Source: a bacterium
GTDB lineage: Bacteria; Bacteroidota; Ignavibacteria; SZUA-365
DNA: 64,000 nt
Direction: 5' to 3'
Assembly: GCA_020444325.1 (NCBI GenBank)
Contig: JAHLLD010000011.1
Span: forward strand, 103,526-167,525
Positions within the stretch are counted from its first letter, which is position 1, and every line of letters begins with the position of its first letter. Both the position numbers and the translations under genes were made by a program. The notes under the pieces are model-generated. The model was not told where the DNA came from. It saw only the letters and a list, made by a program, of their open reading frames with translations, and searched no databases. Positions 43,251 through 52,287 of the stretch are shown piece after piece.

Positions 43251-44759
43251 TCATCGCAGAAAAATATTGACGGACTGCTGGGCATAAGAGACCAACGGAC
43301 CGAAATAGAGACCAAATACGATGTTTGGAACAATAAACAAAATGGTGATAACAATCACAAGCGGACTGAAGGTAATCGGACTCTCATCTCCGTCAGCGGG
43401 CTCCCGCAGGTACATGTTGCGGAAGACGCGCGCGTAATAATACAGGGAGATTGCGCTGTTGAGGACACCGATAATGGCGAGCCAGATGAAGTTGGCTTCC
43501 ACAACCGCCGAGAACAGCATCCACTTCCCGATAAAGCCTGCCATAGGCGGAAGTCCCGTCAACGAGACCAGGAAAATGGAGAGTCCCACGCCGATGATGG
43601 GTGCACGTTTACCGAGTCCGCGGTATGCGTCGATGTGCTCACTGCCGATACGATCCGCAATCGACATTACGACATAGAATGCACCGAGGTTCATGAAGAA
43701 GTAGACAATGAAGTACATGAGCATGGCCGCAAGACCGAGGTCGCTCATGACGACGAGTCCCATCAGCAGGTATCCCGCATGTGCGATGCTCGAGTAAGCG
43801 AGCATACGTTTGAGATTGTCCTGCCAGACGGCGACGAGATTGCCGAGTGTCATCGTCAGTACGGAAATGACTGCGATGATGGCGTTCCATTCAAAATGAG
43901 GCATGCTCGCCCATTTTCCGACGTCTACCATCGAATCGAAGAAGGTCACGTAGAAAAAGCGTGTCATCACAGCGAAACCGGCCGCCTTGCTGGCCACTGC
44001 GAGATAAGCGGTCACACTGATCGGCGCGCCTTCGTACACATCCGGCGTCCAGAAGTGGAATGGCACAGCGGAGATCTTATAGCCGAAACCGGCGAGGATC
44101 ATGACAACGGCGAGAAGCAGCGTCAGCATATTCGATCCCTCGAGAAGTCCGCTGGCGAAATACGCCTGCAGACTGTAGATATCGAGGCTGCCGGTCAAGC
44201 CGTAGAGCAATGAAAAGCCGTACAGCATCACGCCCGAAGCGGCGCCTCCAAAGATGACGTATTTCAGAGCCGCTTCGCCTGAGCGTTTGCGCTTTTTGCT
44301 GAAGCCTGCGAGGATGTAGGATGAAATACTGACCAGTTCGATGGAGAGATAAATCATCAGCAGATGCGAGGCGCTCGTCATAAGGAGCATACCGAAGGTG
44401 AGGGCTGCGATGAAGCAGAAGAATTCACCGATGGTTTCCTGTTTGCGCACCTCCGCTGACTGCATCGAGAATACGACGACGATGATACCGGCCGCGAGGA
44501 TCAAGTATTTGAAAAACATCGCGAACGGGTCGATCGTAATCATGGTCCCGAACAGCAGGCGCGGGGTGACATCCTGAAACGGCAGCTGCAGAATGGTGAT
44601 GATGAGTCCGAGCAGGACCACCATGCCGGTGATCATCCCCGTACTCTCCTTCCCTTTCCTTCCAGTCACGAATTCCACGATCATCGAGATGACGAACACC
44701 AGCGAGAGCGTGATTTCCGGCCAGAACGACGGGATGCTATCAAGGGTAATTTCAATCAT
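43251..44759 (-). CDS. nuoN: NADH-quinone oxidoreductase subunit N
   Basis: 502 residues, about 14 transmembrane helices. Proton-pumping antiporter-like subunit of complex I. Typical blocks: LLMIYLSIELVSISSYILAGF with the helix-5 Glu, LKYVIFGGAASGVMLYG, GFGYKISAVPFHFWTPDVYEGAP (the Lys and His of the channel) and SIAHAGYLLMGLV. It is the last nuo gene and begins 38 bases after nuoM. Together with nuoL and nuoM it forms the membrane arm. Confidence 0.96.
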   Translation of the reverse strand: MIEITLDSIPSFWPEITLSLVFVISMIVEFVTGRKGKESTGMITGMVVLLGLIITILQLPFQDVTPRLLFGTMITIDPFAMFFKYLILAAGIIVVVFSMQSAEVRKQETIGEFFCFIAALTFGMLLMTSASHLLMIYLSIELVSISSYILAGFSKKRKRSGEAALKYVIFGGAASGVMLYGFSLLYGLTGSLDIYSLQAYFASGLLEGSNMLTLLLAVVMILAGFGYKISAVPFHFWTPDVYEGAPISVTAYLAVASKAAGFAVMTRFFYVTFFDSMVDVGKWASMPHFEWNAIIAVISVLTMTLGNLVAVWQDNLKRMLAYSSIAHAGYLLMGLVVMSDLGLAAMLMYFIVYFFMNLGAFYVVMSIADRIGSEHIDAYRGLGKRAPIIGVGLSIFLVSLTGLPPMAGFIGKWMLFSAVVEANFIWLAIIGVLNSAISLYYYARVFRNMYLREPADGDESPITFSPLVIVITILFIVPNIVFGLYFGPLVSYAQQSVNIFLR

Positions 44760-44797
44760 GCGTCAAGCACTCTTGCGTTAATCGTTCAGTAAAGTGA

Positions 44798-46378
44798 TTA
44801 GAATGCACTGATCATGACCTGACCGGCACTTCCGTTCACGAGATCGACCAGATGTCCGAGCGAGGTCGACATCCAGTTCAGCGCGGGAGACGGATACAAT
44901 CCCAGCGCGAGGATAATCACAGCCAGCGGAATGAGCGTGAACAGCTCGCGTCCGTTGACATCAGTGAGTACTGGTTCCCATTTCTCAGGCAGCGTTCCCA
45001 TGAACACCCGCTGGAAGGTCCAGAGCATATAGCCGGCGCCCAGGACGATTCCGAGTGTCGAGAGAATGGTCCAGAGCTTGCTGACCTGGAACGCGCCGAG
45101 GAAGACAAAAGCTTCGCTGACGAAGCCGCTCATCGAGGGGAGTCCGATCGCCGCAAAGAAGGCGATCACCGTCAGGAAGGAATACACGGGCATCTTGTTG
45201 TAGACGCCGCCAAACTCGTTGAGTCCACGGGTATGCGCACGGTCATAGAGCACGCCGACAAGGAGGAAGAGCATTGCCGTGATCGTACCGTGGTTGAACA
45301 TCTGGAATACGGCTCCTGTCATGCCCTGCACGTTGAGGGCCGCCATACCGAGCAGCACGTATCCCATGTGAGACACCGAGGAGTACGCGATGAGTTTCTT
45401 GAAATCCGTCTGCGCCATGGCGCAGAGAGCTCCGTAGACGATGTTCACGAAACCGAGCACCATCATGGGGATCTGGAAATACAGTGTCATTTCCGGGAAA
45501 ATCGGGAAGCTGATGCGCAGCAGCCCGTACGTTCCCATTTTCAGCAGTACGCCGGCCAGGATAACGGAGATGGCCGTCGGCGCTTCCACGTGTGCATCAG
45601 GCAGCCAGGTATGGAAGGGGAAAATCGGCACCTTGATGGCAAAACCGATAAACAGACCGATGAAGGCCAGCATACGCGCTGTACTTCCGACTGTCGCGAA
45701 AATTCCCTGTGTCACATTGGCGGGATCCATCATCGCGATCATGTTGAACGTATGCAGCCCCGTTCCGGGATCGACGGTGCTGAAATACAGTCCGATCATG
45801 ACAAGCAGCAGCAGCACGGAACCGGCAAGGGTATAGAGGAAGAACTTGATGGCCGCGTACTCGCGACGTGGGCCGCCCCAGATTCCGATAAGGAAATACA
45901 TCGGCAGCAGCATCACTTCCCAGAAAACGTAGAACAGGAAGAGGTCAAGCGAGCAGAAGACGCCCATCATACCAGCATCGAGCAGAAGGAACATGGCGAA
46001 ATAGCCCTTCAGCGATTTCTTAACGCTGAAACTCGCGAACGTCGCCAGGAAGGTGATAAGCGCCGTCAGCAGGACCATCGGCATGGAGAGACCGTCAATG
46101 CCCATGAAATAATCAATGCGGATGGCGCCGAACCAGGGAGTTTCCGGGATGACAATCCAGGGAATCCGCTCGACGAATTGCATGGTGGCAATTTCATTGA
46201 TACCGGCTTTTGTTGTGTCGAACGTCATCCAGATCAGGATAGCCAGAAGCACCTGCAGACCGGTGACGATCACAGCAGTGGTCTGAATGACCCGCGTCTT
46301 GTCCTTGGGAAGGAGAAGGACGACGATCATGCCGAGAATCGGCAGGAAGGTGATCAGGGTGAGAATCGGGAATTGCAT
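44798..46378 (-). CDS. nuoM: NADH-quinone oxidoreductase subunit M
   Basis: 526 residues from the ATG at 46378 (GGAGGATTG upstream); a TTG three bases earlier opens the frame. Markers are FYVFWEVMLLPMYFLIGIWGG, KFFLYTLAGSVLLLLVMIGL, FPFHTWLPDAHVEAPTAISV and YSSVSHMGYVLLGM. It is the second antiporter-like proton channel of complex I. No ribosome-site or length anomaly. Confidence 0.96.
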   Translation of the reverse strand: MQFPILTLITFLPILGMIVVLLLPKDKTRVIQTTAVIVTGLQVLLAILIWMTFDTTKAGINEIATMQFVERIPWIVIPETPWFGAIRIDYFMGIDGLSMPMVLLTALITFLATFASFSVKKSLKGYFAMFLLLDAGMMGVFCSLDLFLFYVFWEVMLLPMYFLIGIWGGPRREYAAIKFFLYTLAGSVLLLLVMIGLYFSTVDPGTGLHTFNMIAMMDPANVTQGIFATVGSTARMLAFIGLFIGFAIKVPIFPFHTWLPDAHVEAPTAISVILAGVLLKMGTYGLLRISFPIFPEMTLYFQIPMMVLGFVNIVYGALCAMAQTDFKKLIAYSSVSHMGYVLLGMAALNVQGMTGAVFQMFNHGTITAMLFLLVGVLYDRAHTRGLNEFGGVYNKMPVYSFLTVIAFFAAIGLPSMSGFVSEAFVFLGAFQVSKLWTILSTLGIVLGAGYMLWTFQRVFMGTLPEKWEPVLTDVNGRELFTLIPLAVIILALGLYPSPALNWMSTSLGHLVDLVNGSAGQVMISAF

Positions 46379-46420
46379 CAATCCTCCGGATGTATGCTGT
46401 TATTCATATCGATCGCTGTA

Positions 46421-48649
46421 TTATTTAAAGGCCCAAAACAGAATCACGACACCCGCGAGTACCAACGCGATGTATGCCTGAATCTTGCCTGATTGCGTTT
46501 TCTTGAGAAGAATGCCGAAGAAACCGGCGGCGTATGCGACACCGTTTACGGCGCCATCGACAACCCACTTGTCGAAAAGACCACTGATATGTGCCTGCAG
46601 ACGTGTCACGCTCGCCACACCGTTCACCGCACCGTCGACAATATGCGCATCGAACCAGTGCATCATGCGGGCAACGAAATGCACCCCGGGCACGACAACC
46701 CATTTTTCATAGATCTCGTCGAAATACCATTTGTTCATCAGGAAGGTGTGCAGCGGACGAATTTTCTCGACCACCTTGTCGGGGTCAATCACCTTTTTCC
46801 TGTACACCAGGAAGGCGATCGCAATTCCTGAGAAGGCCAGCAGCAGGGATGTAATCATGGCCGGGATGTGCACGGAATGTGTCGCGTGCGTGAGCGACTC
46901 CTGTCCTGCATGCCGGTAAGTTGCGGCCGGTGCTGCAGCCAGCTCCTCTTCCCCGGTCTCCGGATGCACTGCCTCCTCATGCGTCATGTCCCCCTCTGCA
47001 TGCATGGGACCCTCGGCGTGATGGAATCCGTACCAGTGCTCTCCGGTCACCGTGACAGGGGTCGGGACTTCACGAACGAACCAGCCGGAAGGACCGGAGA
47101 AGGGATTGACCGAATAAAAGATGAAGATCGAGAGTGATGCAAGCACGATCAGTGGGAGCTTCATGTTCATCGGTGACTCATGCATATGCGCGAAGATATC
47201 CGGCCGCTTCGATTCACCGAGGAAGGTAAGGATGACAACTCTGAACATGTAAAACGCTGTCAGGGCGGCGACGAAGAAACCGATCCACGGTACGAGTACC
47301 GCGATCTCGCCCTGCATGCCGCCGAACGCCCAGGCACCGGCCAGAATTTCGTCCTTGCTCAGAAAGCCGGAGAAAAGCGGCACACCCGATATGGCCAGCG
47401 TGGCAACGAGGAACGTTGCGAAAGTCACGGGCATTTTCTTCGCAAGCCCGCCCATGTTCCGGATGTCCTGCGCATCACTGTGATGATCGTCGATGTGATG
47501 GAGTCCATCATGCATGGCGTGAATGACGGATCCTGATCCGAGGAAGAGACAGGCCTTGAACATTGCATGCGTAACGAGATGGAAGAAGCCCGCCGTGTAG
47601 GCGCCCACTCCCATCGCCAGTATCATATATCCGAGCTGGCTCACCGTTGAATACGCGAGCACTTTCTTGATGTCGTTCTGCACCATGGCGATCGTCGCGG
47701 CGACGAAGGCGGTTATGGTACCGATGATGGCGATGACGAACAGGGCTCCACCTGAAAGCATGGGAAACACTCTCGCGACGAGGTACACGCCTGCCGCAAC
47801 CATGGTTGCTGCATGGATGAGTGCGGACACCGGTGTCGGACCCTCCATCGCATCGGGCAGCCAGGTATGCAGAGGGAACTGCGCGCTCTTTCCGATCGCT
47901 CCCATGAAGATGAGAATACCGGCAGCAGTCAGCCAGGCTTCGGAGCCGAATGGCATATGCCCCGCGGAGATCGCAGCGAAAATCTCGTCGAAACGAAACG
48001 TCCCGTAATTGGTGAACAGGATCATGATACCCGTCCACATACCAATATCGCCGACGCGGTTGACAAGGAAGGCCTTGGTCGCGGCATATCCGGGTGCGGG
48101 CTTCTCATACCAGAAACCGATGAGAAGATAGGAGCTGAGTCCGACCAGTTCCCAGGCCGCGTACATCATCAGGAGATTGTTCGTAATCACGATCCCGAGC
48201 ATGGAGAAGGCGAAGATCCCGAGGTAGGCAAAAAAGCGATGATATTTGGGATCGCCTTTCATGTAGCCTATCGAGAACAGATGCACCAGTGCGGTGATAA
48301 GTGTCACCACGACCAGCATGATCGCCACCACACGGTCAACCATGAAGCCGAGGTCGATGCGCAATGGAATCTCATGTCCCATGAGCGTGACGGTGCTGCC
48401 GAAGTCTACCCATGTGAAGACCTTCTGCATCGGTTCCTGCGGGAAACCGGGAATTGCCGGCGCTTCAGGCAGTCCGAGCACACCGAACAGCACTACGAGG
48501 GCGAGACCCAGGTTGATGAACATCAGGCCTGTGGCGATGGTATCCCCCTTCCGCGGCAGCTTCTTTCCAAACGCCAGAAGCAGCGTGAAGGAAAAGAGCG
48601 GCAGAAGGAGAATAATGATTGCGAGTGTTATCAGAGTATCCGCTGTCAT
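46421..48649 (-). CDS. nuoL: NADH-quinone oxidoreductase subunit L
   Basis: 742 residues. Key blocks: MMYAAWELVGLSSYLLIGFW, NRVGDIGMWTGIMILF, QFPLHTWLPDAMEGPTPVSALIHAATMVAAGVYL region, and a long C-terminal part with the lateral helix. An insert of about 50 residues (~575-620) is rich in His, Glu and Ala (HAEGPMHAEGDMTHEEAVHP) and is longer than usual, lying in a loop before the terminal helices. Distal proton pump of complex I. Separated from nuoK by the OmpA/TSP3 gene. Confidence 0.96.
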   Translation of the reverse strand: MTADTLITLAIIILLLPLFSFTLLLAFGKKLPRKGDTIATGLMFINLGLALVVLFGVLGLPEAPAIPGFPQEPMQKVFTWVDFGSTVTLMGHEIPLRIDLGFMVDRVVAIMLVVVTLITALVHLFSIGYMKGDPKYHRFFAYLGIFAFSMLGIVITNNLLMMYAAWELVGLSSYLLIGFWYEKPAPGYAATKAFLVNRVGDIGMWTGIMILFTNYGTFRFDEIFAAISAGHMPFGSEAWLTAAGILIFMGAIGKSAQFPLHTWLPDAMEGPTPVSALIHAATMVAAGVYLVARVFPMLSGGALFVIAIIGTITAFVAATIAMVQNDIKKVLAYSTVSQLGYMILAMGVGAYTAGFFHLVTHAMFKACLFLGSGSVIHAMHDGLHHIDDHHSDAQDIRNMGGLAKKMPVTFATFLVATLAISGVPLFSGFLSKDEILAGAWAFGGMQGEIAVLVPWIGFFVAALTAFYMFRVVILTFLGESKRPDIFAHMHESPMNMKLPLIVLASLSIFIFYSVNPFSGPSGWFVREVPTPVTVTGEHWYGFHHAEGPMHAEGDMTHEEAVHPETGEEELAAAPAATYRHAGQESLTHATHSVHIPAMITSLLLAFSGIAIAFLVYRKKVIDPDKVVEKIRPLHTFLMNKWYFDEIYEKWVVVPGVHFVARMMHWFDAHIVDGAVNGVASVTRLQAHISGLFDKWVVDGAVNGVAYAAGFFGILLKKTQSGKIQAYIALVLAGVVILFWAFK

Positions 48650-48698
48650 AGCTCGATTCGCATTCCTGTGATTATCGCGTGTCGCGTACTTCTATGAT

Positions 48699-50684
48699 TC
48701 ATTCGACGGAGAGAATCTTGAATTCAATACGTCTGTTGCGGGCCCGTCCGGCTGGAGTCGCGTTGTTGTCACGGGGTTCGGATTCCCCGTACCCTTTGAT
48801 TTCCAGCCTTGAAGGATCGATGCCCTTCCCTGTCAAAAACGTTTTTACCGACTCGGCGCGGAGCTGTGAGAGCTCCCTGTTCGCTGCGGTGGAGCCGCGG
48901 CTGTCGGTGTGCCCGCCGATCTCGACGCGCAGAGCGGGATGGTCCTGCAGCGTCTGCAATGCGGAGGCAAGAATTTCCTGGGCTTCCGAGGTCAGCGTTG
49001 CAGAGGCTTCTTCGAATTCCACACCCTCAAGCACGAGCTTCGCTCCGACCTCGAGAGGCTCCGTTGTCAGTGGTTTTGCATCGGGACATCCGTCTTCATC
49101 CCTGTAGCCGTTGACCGTTTCCGGTTCTCCGGGACACCGGTCATCGCCGTCCGCGATGCCGTCTCCGTCGGAATCCTGCCCGAAGGGATCGGAACCGCTG
49201 TTGATTTCCGAGCCATCGTCCCGGCCGTCTCCGTCACTGTCGGCCCTCAGGGGATCCGTTTTGTAGGTTTTAATTTCCGCTCCGTCCCTGAGTCCGTCAC
49301 CATCACTGTCTTCTGATGCGGGATCGGTCTTCAAACGCACTTCTTCAGCATCCTCGAGTCCGTCACCGTCCGTATCGCGCAGACGGGGATCACTGTGATA
49401 CTGTTTGACCTCATCGAGATCACTGATGCCATCCGAGTCCGAATCCATACGGAGCGGATCGGAATTGTACTGGTGCACTTCTTCCCCATCCGTCAGACCA
49501 TCCTTGTCAGAATCGGTGTCAAACGGATCGGTACCGTGCGCAAATTCTTCACCTTCGGTCAGACCATCACCATCGGTATCGGGCTTACGCGGGTCGGTGT
49601 TCTTGGCGACCTCTTCCGCATCCGTCAAACGATCGTCGTCCGTATCCGTTTTCAGGGGATCAGTACCGTAAATCTCGTATTCCTCATCGTCGGTGAGGCC
49701 ATCGCCGTCGGTGTCGGGGTTGAGCGGATCGGTCCCGATACTCTCTTCGAACGAATCGCTCATGCCGTCACCGTCACGATCGCTGTGACCGAACAGGTAC
49801 ACCTGCACACCGATGGTGAAGCTTCCCCACGAATCCGCATTTTCCGTCGATTCAGTTCTGTCGACGCGTCCCGCCGCATTGAAGTTTTCCTGCACCACTT
49901 TGCCAAAACCGTCCATCATGTCTTTCCCGTCTCCAAGCAGAAAACGGTAAGTCAGATCGGCGTTCAGTGCGACCTGTTCGGTGAGGATCAGATCGAGTCC
50001 CATTCCCACAGGAACGATGGGCAGTGTGTTGGCGCCGTCAGGCAGATTCGAATCGTCGGTCACGAGTCCGCCAGGCGTATCCACGGTAAACGGCTCTTCG
50101 CCGAACGTGACGTTGAGCAGCGGATTGCCATCGGAGAGCGTGGTACTCGCGTTGTTGTTCTCATAGCGCATCATGCCGGCGCCGACGGACAGGTAGGGAT
50201 TGATTTTCCGCTGCGGGAAGAGATTGACAATCAGGCGGCCTTCGACGAACCACAGCTTGTCCGTCTCCATGACCTGGTTGCGGAATCGCTGATCATCGGC
50301 CACGCTGCTGAAATCTTCTGGGTATTCGAGAAGCCCGACCAGTTTGGGATCGCGGTAAAACTGGCGGATATACGCGTCTTTGAATTCATCGCGCAGACGC
50401 CTGTTGTATGTGTAGTTCCCCATACCGCCGTCAAGCTGGACTGCGAGTTCCGGCAGAAGGAAATACTTGGCATGTCCCTGCCCGATGGCAGCGAAATGCT
50501 GATCGGTGAATTCACCGAAATACTTCGACAGTCCCCCACCCGCTCCGATCACCAGCATGTTGCGGGGATTCCAGGTATACGTGACCTTCTGCGCATGCAG
50601 GGATGCAGCCATGGCAATAACCATGGCACCGGCGAAGAGAAGAACGAAAAAGAGTCGACGATATGTGACCTGACGCACTGTCAT
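48699..50684 (-). CDS. OmpA family protein with TSP3 calcium-binding repeats, inside the nuo cluster
   Basis: 661 residues with signal peptide VLLFAGAMVIAMAASLHAQ. Residues ~30-300 form a beta-barrel-like domain (MLVIGAGGGLSKYFGEFTDQ, INPYLSVGAGMMRYE). Residues ~305-525 hold about ten thrombospondin type 3 repeats (DTDGDGLTDDEE, DSDGDGLRDGAE and similar), which bind calcium. The C-terminal ~120 residues are an OmpA peptidoglycan-binding domain (IGGHTDSRGSTAANRELS, the Asp and the Arg in NRRIEFKI). Its ATG overlaps the nuoK stop, so it is translationally coupled to complex I. The envelope function is a cell wall link; the reason for its place in the cluster is unknown. Confidence 0.92.
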   Translation of the reverse strand: MTVRQVTYRRLFFVLLFAGAMVIAMAASLHAQKVTYTWNPRNMLVIGAGGGLSKYFGEFTDQHFAAIGQGHAKYFLLPELAVQLDGGMGNYTYNRRLRDEFKDAYIRQFYRDPKLVGLLEYPEDFSSVADDQRFRNQVMETDKLWFVEGRLIVNLFPQRKINPYLSVGAGMMRYENNNASTTLSDGNPLLNVTFGEEPFTVDTPGGLVTDDSNLPDGANTLPIVPVGMGLDLILTEQVALNADLTYRFLLGDGKDMMDGFGKVVQENFNAAGRVDRTESTENADSWGSFTIGVQVYLFGHSDRDGDGMSDSFEESIGTDPLNPDTDGDGLTDDEEYEIYGTDPLKTDTDDDRLTDAEEVAKNTDPRKPDTDGDGLTEGEEFAHGTDPFDTDSDKDGLTDGEEVHQYNSDPLRMDSDSDGISDLDEVKQYHSDPRLRDTDGDGLEDAEEVRLKTDPASEDSDGDGLRDGAEIKTYKTDPLRADSDGDGRDDGSEINSGSDPFGQDSDGDGIADGDDRCPGEPETVNGYRDEDGCPDAKPLTTEPLEVGAKLVLEGVEFEEASATLTSEAQEILASALQTLQDHPALRVEIGGHTDSRGSTAANRELSQLRAESVKTFLTGKGIDPSRLEIKGYGESEPRDNNATPAGRARNRRIEFKILSVE

Positions 50685-50998
50685 TCTTTCAGGCTGCTGA
50701 TACGATCAGCTTCCACCGTATTGTTGGTTTTGTAAATGTGAAGAACGATGGCGAGGGCAACCGCGGCTTCGGCGGCGGCGAGGATGATCACGAACAGTGT
50801 AAACACATGTCCATCAAGATTCAGGGCCGCACTTTTAAAGCGGCTGAAGGCCACCAGGTTGATGTTCGCCGAATTCAGGATGAGTTCGATTCCCATCAGC
50901 ATGAGTACGGCATTACGACGGATCGACAATGCGAGTACGCCGAGTCCGAACAGGAGGGCGCTGACGACGAGATAGTGAGTCAGTCCTATTTCCATCAT
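50681..50998 (-). CDS. nuoK: NADH-quinone oxidoreductase subunit K
   Basis: 105 residues from the ATG at 50998, preceded by AGGAGGCACAGTAAC; the extra 25 codons of open frame lie inside nuoJ. Three transmembrane helices with the conserved glutamates in LMLMGIELILNSANINLVAF and VIILAAAEAAVALAIVL. MrpC-like subunit that lines the complex I proton path. The last four bases overlap the OmpA-family start. Confidence 0.96.
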   Translation of the reverse strand: MMEIGLTHYLVVSALLFGLGVLALSIRRNAVLMLMGIELILNSANINLVAFSRFKSAALNLDGHVFTLFVIILAAAEAAVALAIVLHIYKTNNTVEADRISSLKE

Positions 50999-50999
50999 G

Positions 51000-51497
51000 T
51001 TACTGTGCCTCCTTTCGGGCGATGAGCGCCGCGCCCATGACGGCGACGAGCAGCAGGACGCCCGCAACTTCAAAGGGCAGGATGAAGGTCGTCATGAGCA
51101 GTTCACCGAGTTCGAGGGTTGTGCCGTCGATCGTCTGCATCGTGTTGACCGTATGCCAGTTCGTATCCCGCAGCAACTGCACCAGGGTTCCCATCACGGC
51201 ACCGGCGACGAGAAGGGCCGGCAGCGTTTTCATCGTCCCGCGCTGCAGTTCCACATCCGTGGCCTTGCGCGTCAGCATGACACCGAAAACCAGAAGGATG
51301 AGAATACCGCCGATGTACACCATGATCTGTGCAACCGCAATAAAGTCGGCACTGAGCAGGACGTAGAGTCCGGCAACACCCATGAATGTGAAGAGCAGTG
51401 AAAACGCCGCGTAGATGACGCTGCGGGAAAACACGACCACGAGGGCCGAGCCCACGGTCAGGGCCGCAAATACATAAAAGAGAATCGTAATTTCCAT
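51000..51497 (-). CDS. nuoJ: NADH-quinone oxidoreductase subunit J
   Basis: 165 residues, five helices. AQIMVYIGGILILLVFGVML is the characteristic third-helix motif with the pi-bulge. Ends one base before nuoK. Contributes to the coupling region of complex I between quinone site and pumps. Confidence 0.94.
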   Translation of the reverse strand: MEITILFYVFAALTVGSALVVVFSRSVIYAAFSLLFTFMGVAGLYVLLSADFIAVAQIMVYIGGILILLVFGVMLTRKATDVELQRGTMKTLPALLVAGAVMGTLVQLLRDTNWHTVNTMQTIDGTTLELGELLMTTFILPFEVAGVLLLVAVMGAALIARKEAQ

Positions 51498-51556
51498 TGG
51501 CTCACGCTAGATGGTTATGGTTTGCCAGCGCGGTCATGCGCCGCGACAGCCACCGA

Positions 51557-52264
51557 TTATCCGTTCTCCGTTGTTTCATTGTTGTCTCCGGCCGCCTTGT
51601 CCTCATCAGCCTTCGGCTCTTCAGCCTTCGGCTCTTCAGCCTTCGGCTCTGCCGCCTTCGGCTCTGCCGCCTTCGGCTCTGCCGCCTTCGGCTCTTCAGC
51701 CTTTTCAGCAGCGGCTTTCTCGGCTGCAGCCTTTTTCTTGGCTTCCATCATCGCCTTTTTCTTGGCTTCGGCCTCAGCCTTTGCCTTTTCGGCGTTGGCG
51801 GTTTTTTCCGCGGCTTCCTCATCGGAGAGCGTCGCGTATTTATAGATGAGATCATCCCGGTTATACTCGGAAAACTCGAAGACATCGGTCATGAAAATGC
51901 AGTCTGTCGGACAGGGAAAGACACAGAGTCCGCAGTAGCAGCATTTGCCGATGTCGATATCGAATTTGGTGACCCAGAGTTTCTTGGCCTTCCCCTGCGA
52001 GGTCTGGCCGAGATCTTCGGTCGGGAGTGATTTCGCCGTTTCGATGGTGATGCAGTTTACCGGACAGGCTTTCGCGCACTGGTCACAGCCAATGCAATCG
52101 TCCATGTTCACATAGAGCCGGTTGCGCACCCGGTCAGGCAGTTCGCGCTTGACATCGGGGTACTGGATGGTCACCGATTTCGTGAACAGGTGCTTCCAGG
52201 TAATGTGCATGCCCACCATGGCGGTGGCGATGCCGTCGTAGATATCTTTGAAATAGCCGCTCAT
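51557..52264 (-). CDS. nuoI: NADH-quinone oxidoreductase subunit I with repetitive C-terminal tail
   Basis: 235 residues from the ATG at 52264 (GGAAGAAAG upstream); the longer open frame reads back into nuoH. Two [4Fe-4S] motifs: C57-C60-C63-C67 with C71 (DDCIGCDQCAKACPVNC) and C108/C111/C114/C118 with C122 (CCYCGLCVFPCPTDC). They carry electrons toward NuoB. From residue ~150 to 235 the protein is an Ala/Lys/Glu/Pro tail with repeats such as AEEPKAAEPK, absent from ordinary NuoI (~150-180 residues). The tail is probably disordered or helical. Confidence 0.94.
   Translation of the reverse strand: MSGYFKDIYDGIATAMVGMHITWKHLFTKSVTIQYPDVKRELPDRVRNRLYVNMDDCIGCDQCAKACPVNCITIETAKSLPTEDLGQTSQGKAKKLWVTKFDIDIGKCCYCGLCVFPCPTDCIFMTDVFEFSEYNRDDLIYKYATLSDEEAAEKTANAEKAKAEAEAKKKAMMEAKKKAAAEKAAAEKAEEPKAAEPKAAEPKAAEPKAEEPKAEEPKADEDKAAGDNNETTENG
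51609..51698. repeat. Six tandem 15-bp units in nuoI
   Basis: Unit GCCTTCGGCTCTTCA or GCCTTCGGCTCTGCC, six copies head to tail. Being a multiple of three, copy number change keeps frame and only lengthens or shortens the charged tail. Confidence 0.9.
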
Positions 52265-52287
52265 AAGCTGTCTTTCTTCCGCTCGTA

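Noticed and set aside
44852..46492. 546-codon plus-strand open frame
   Set aside because: Antisense to nuoM; His/Arg/Glu-rich product typical of reverse reading of a membrane protein gene.
49200..49800. Periodic DNA in the OmpA-family gene considered as a noncoding repeat
   Set aside because: Explained by coding for TSP3 calcium-binding repeats in frame.
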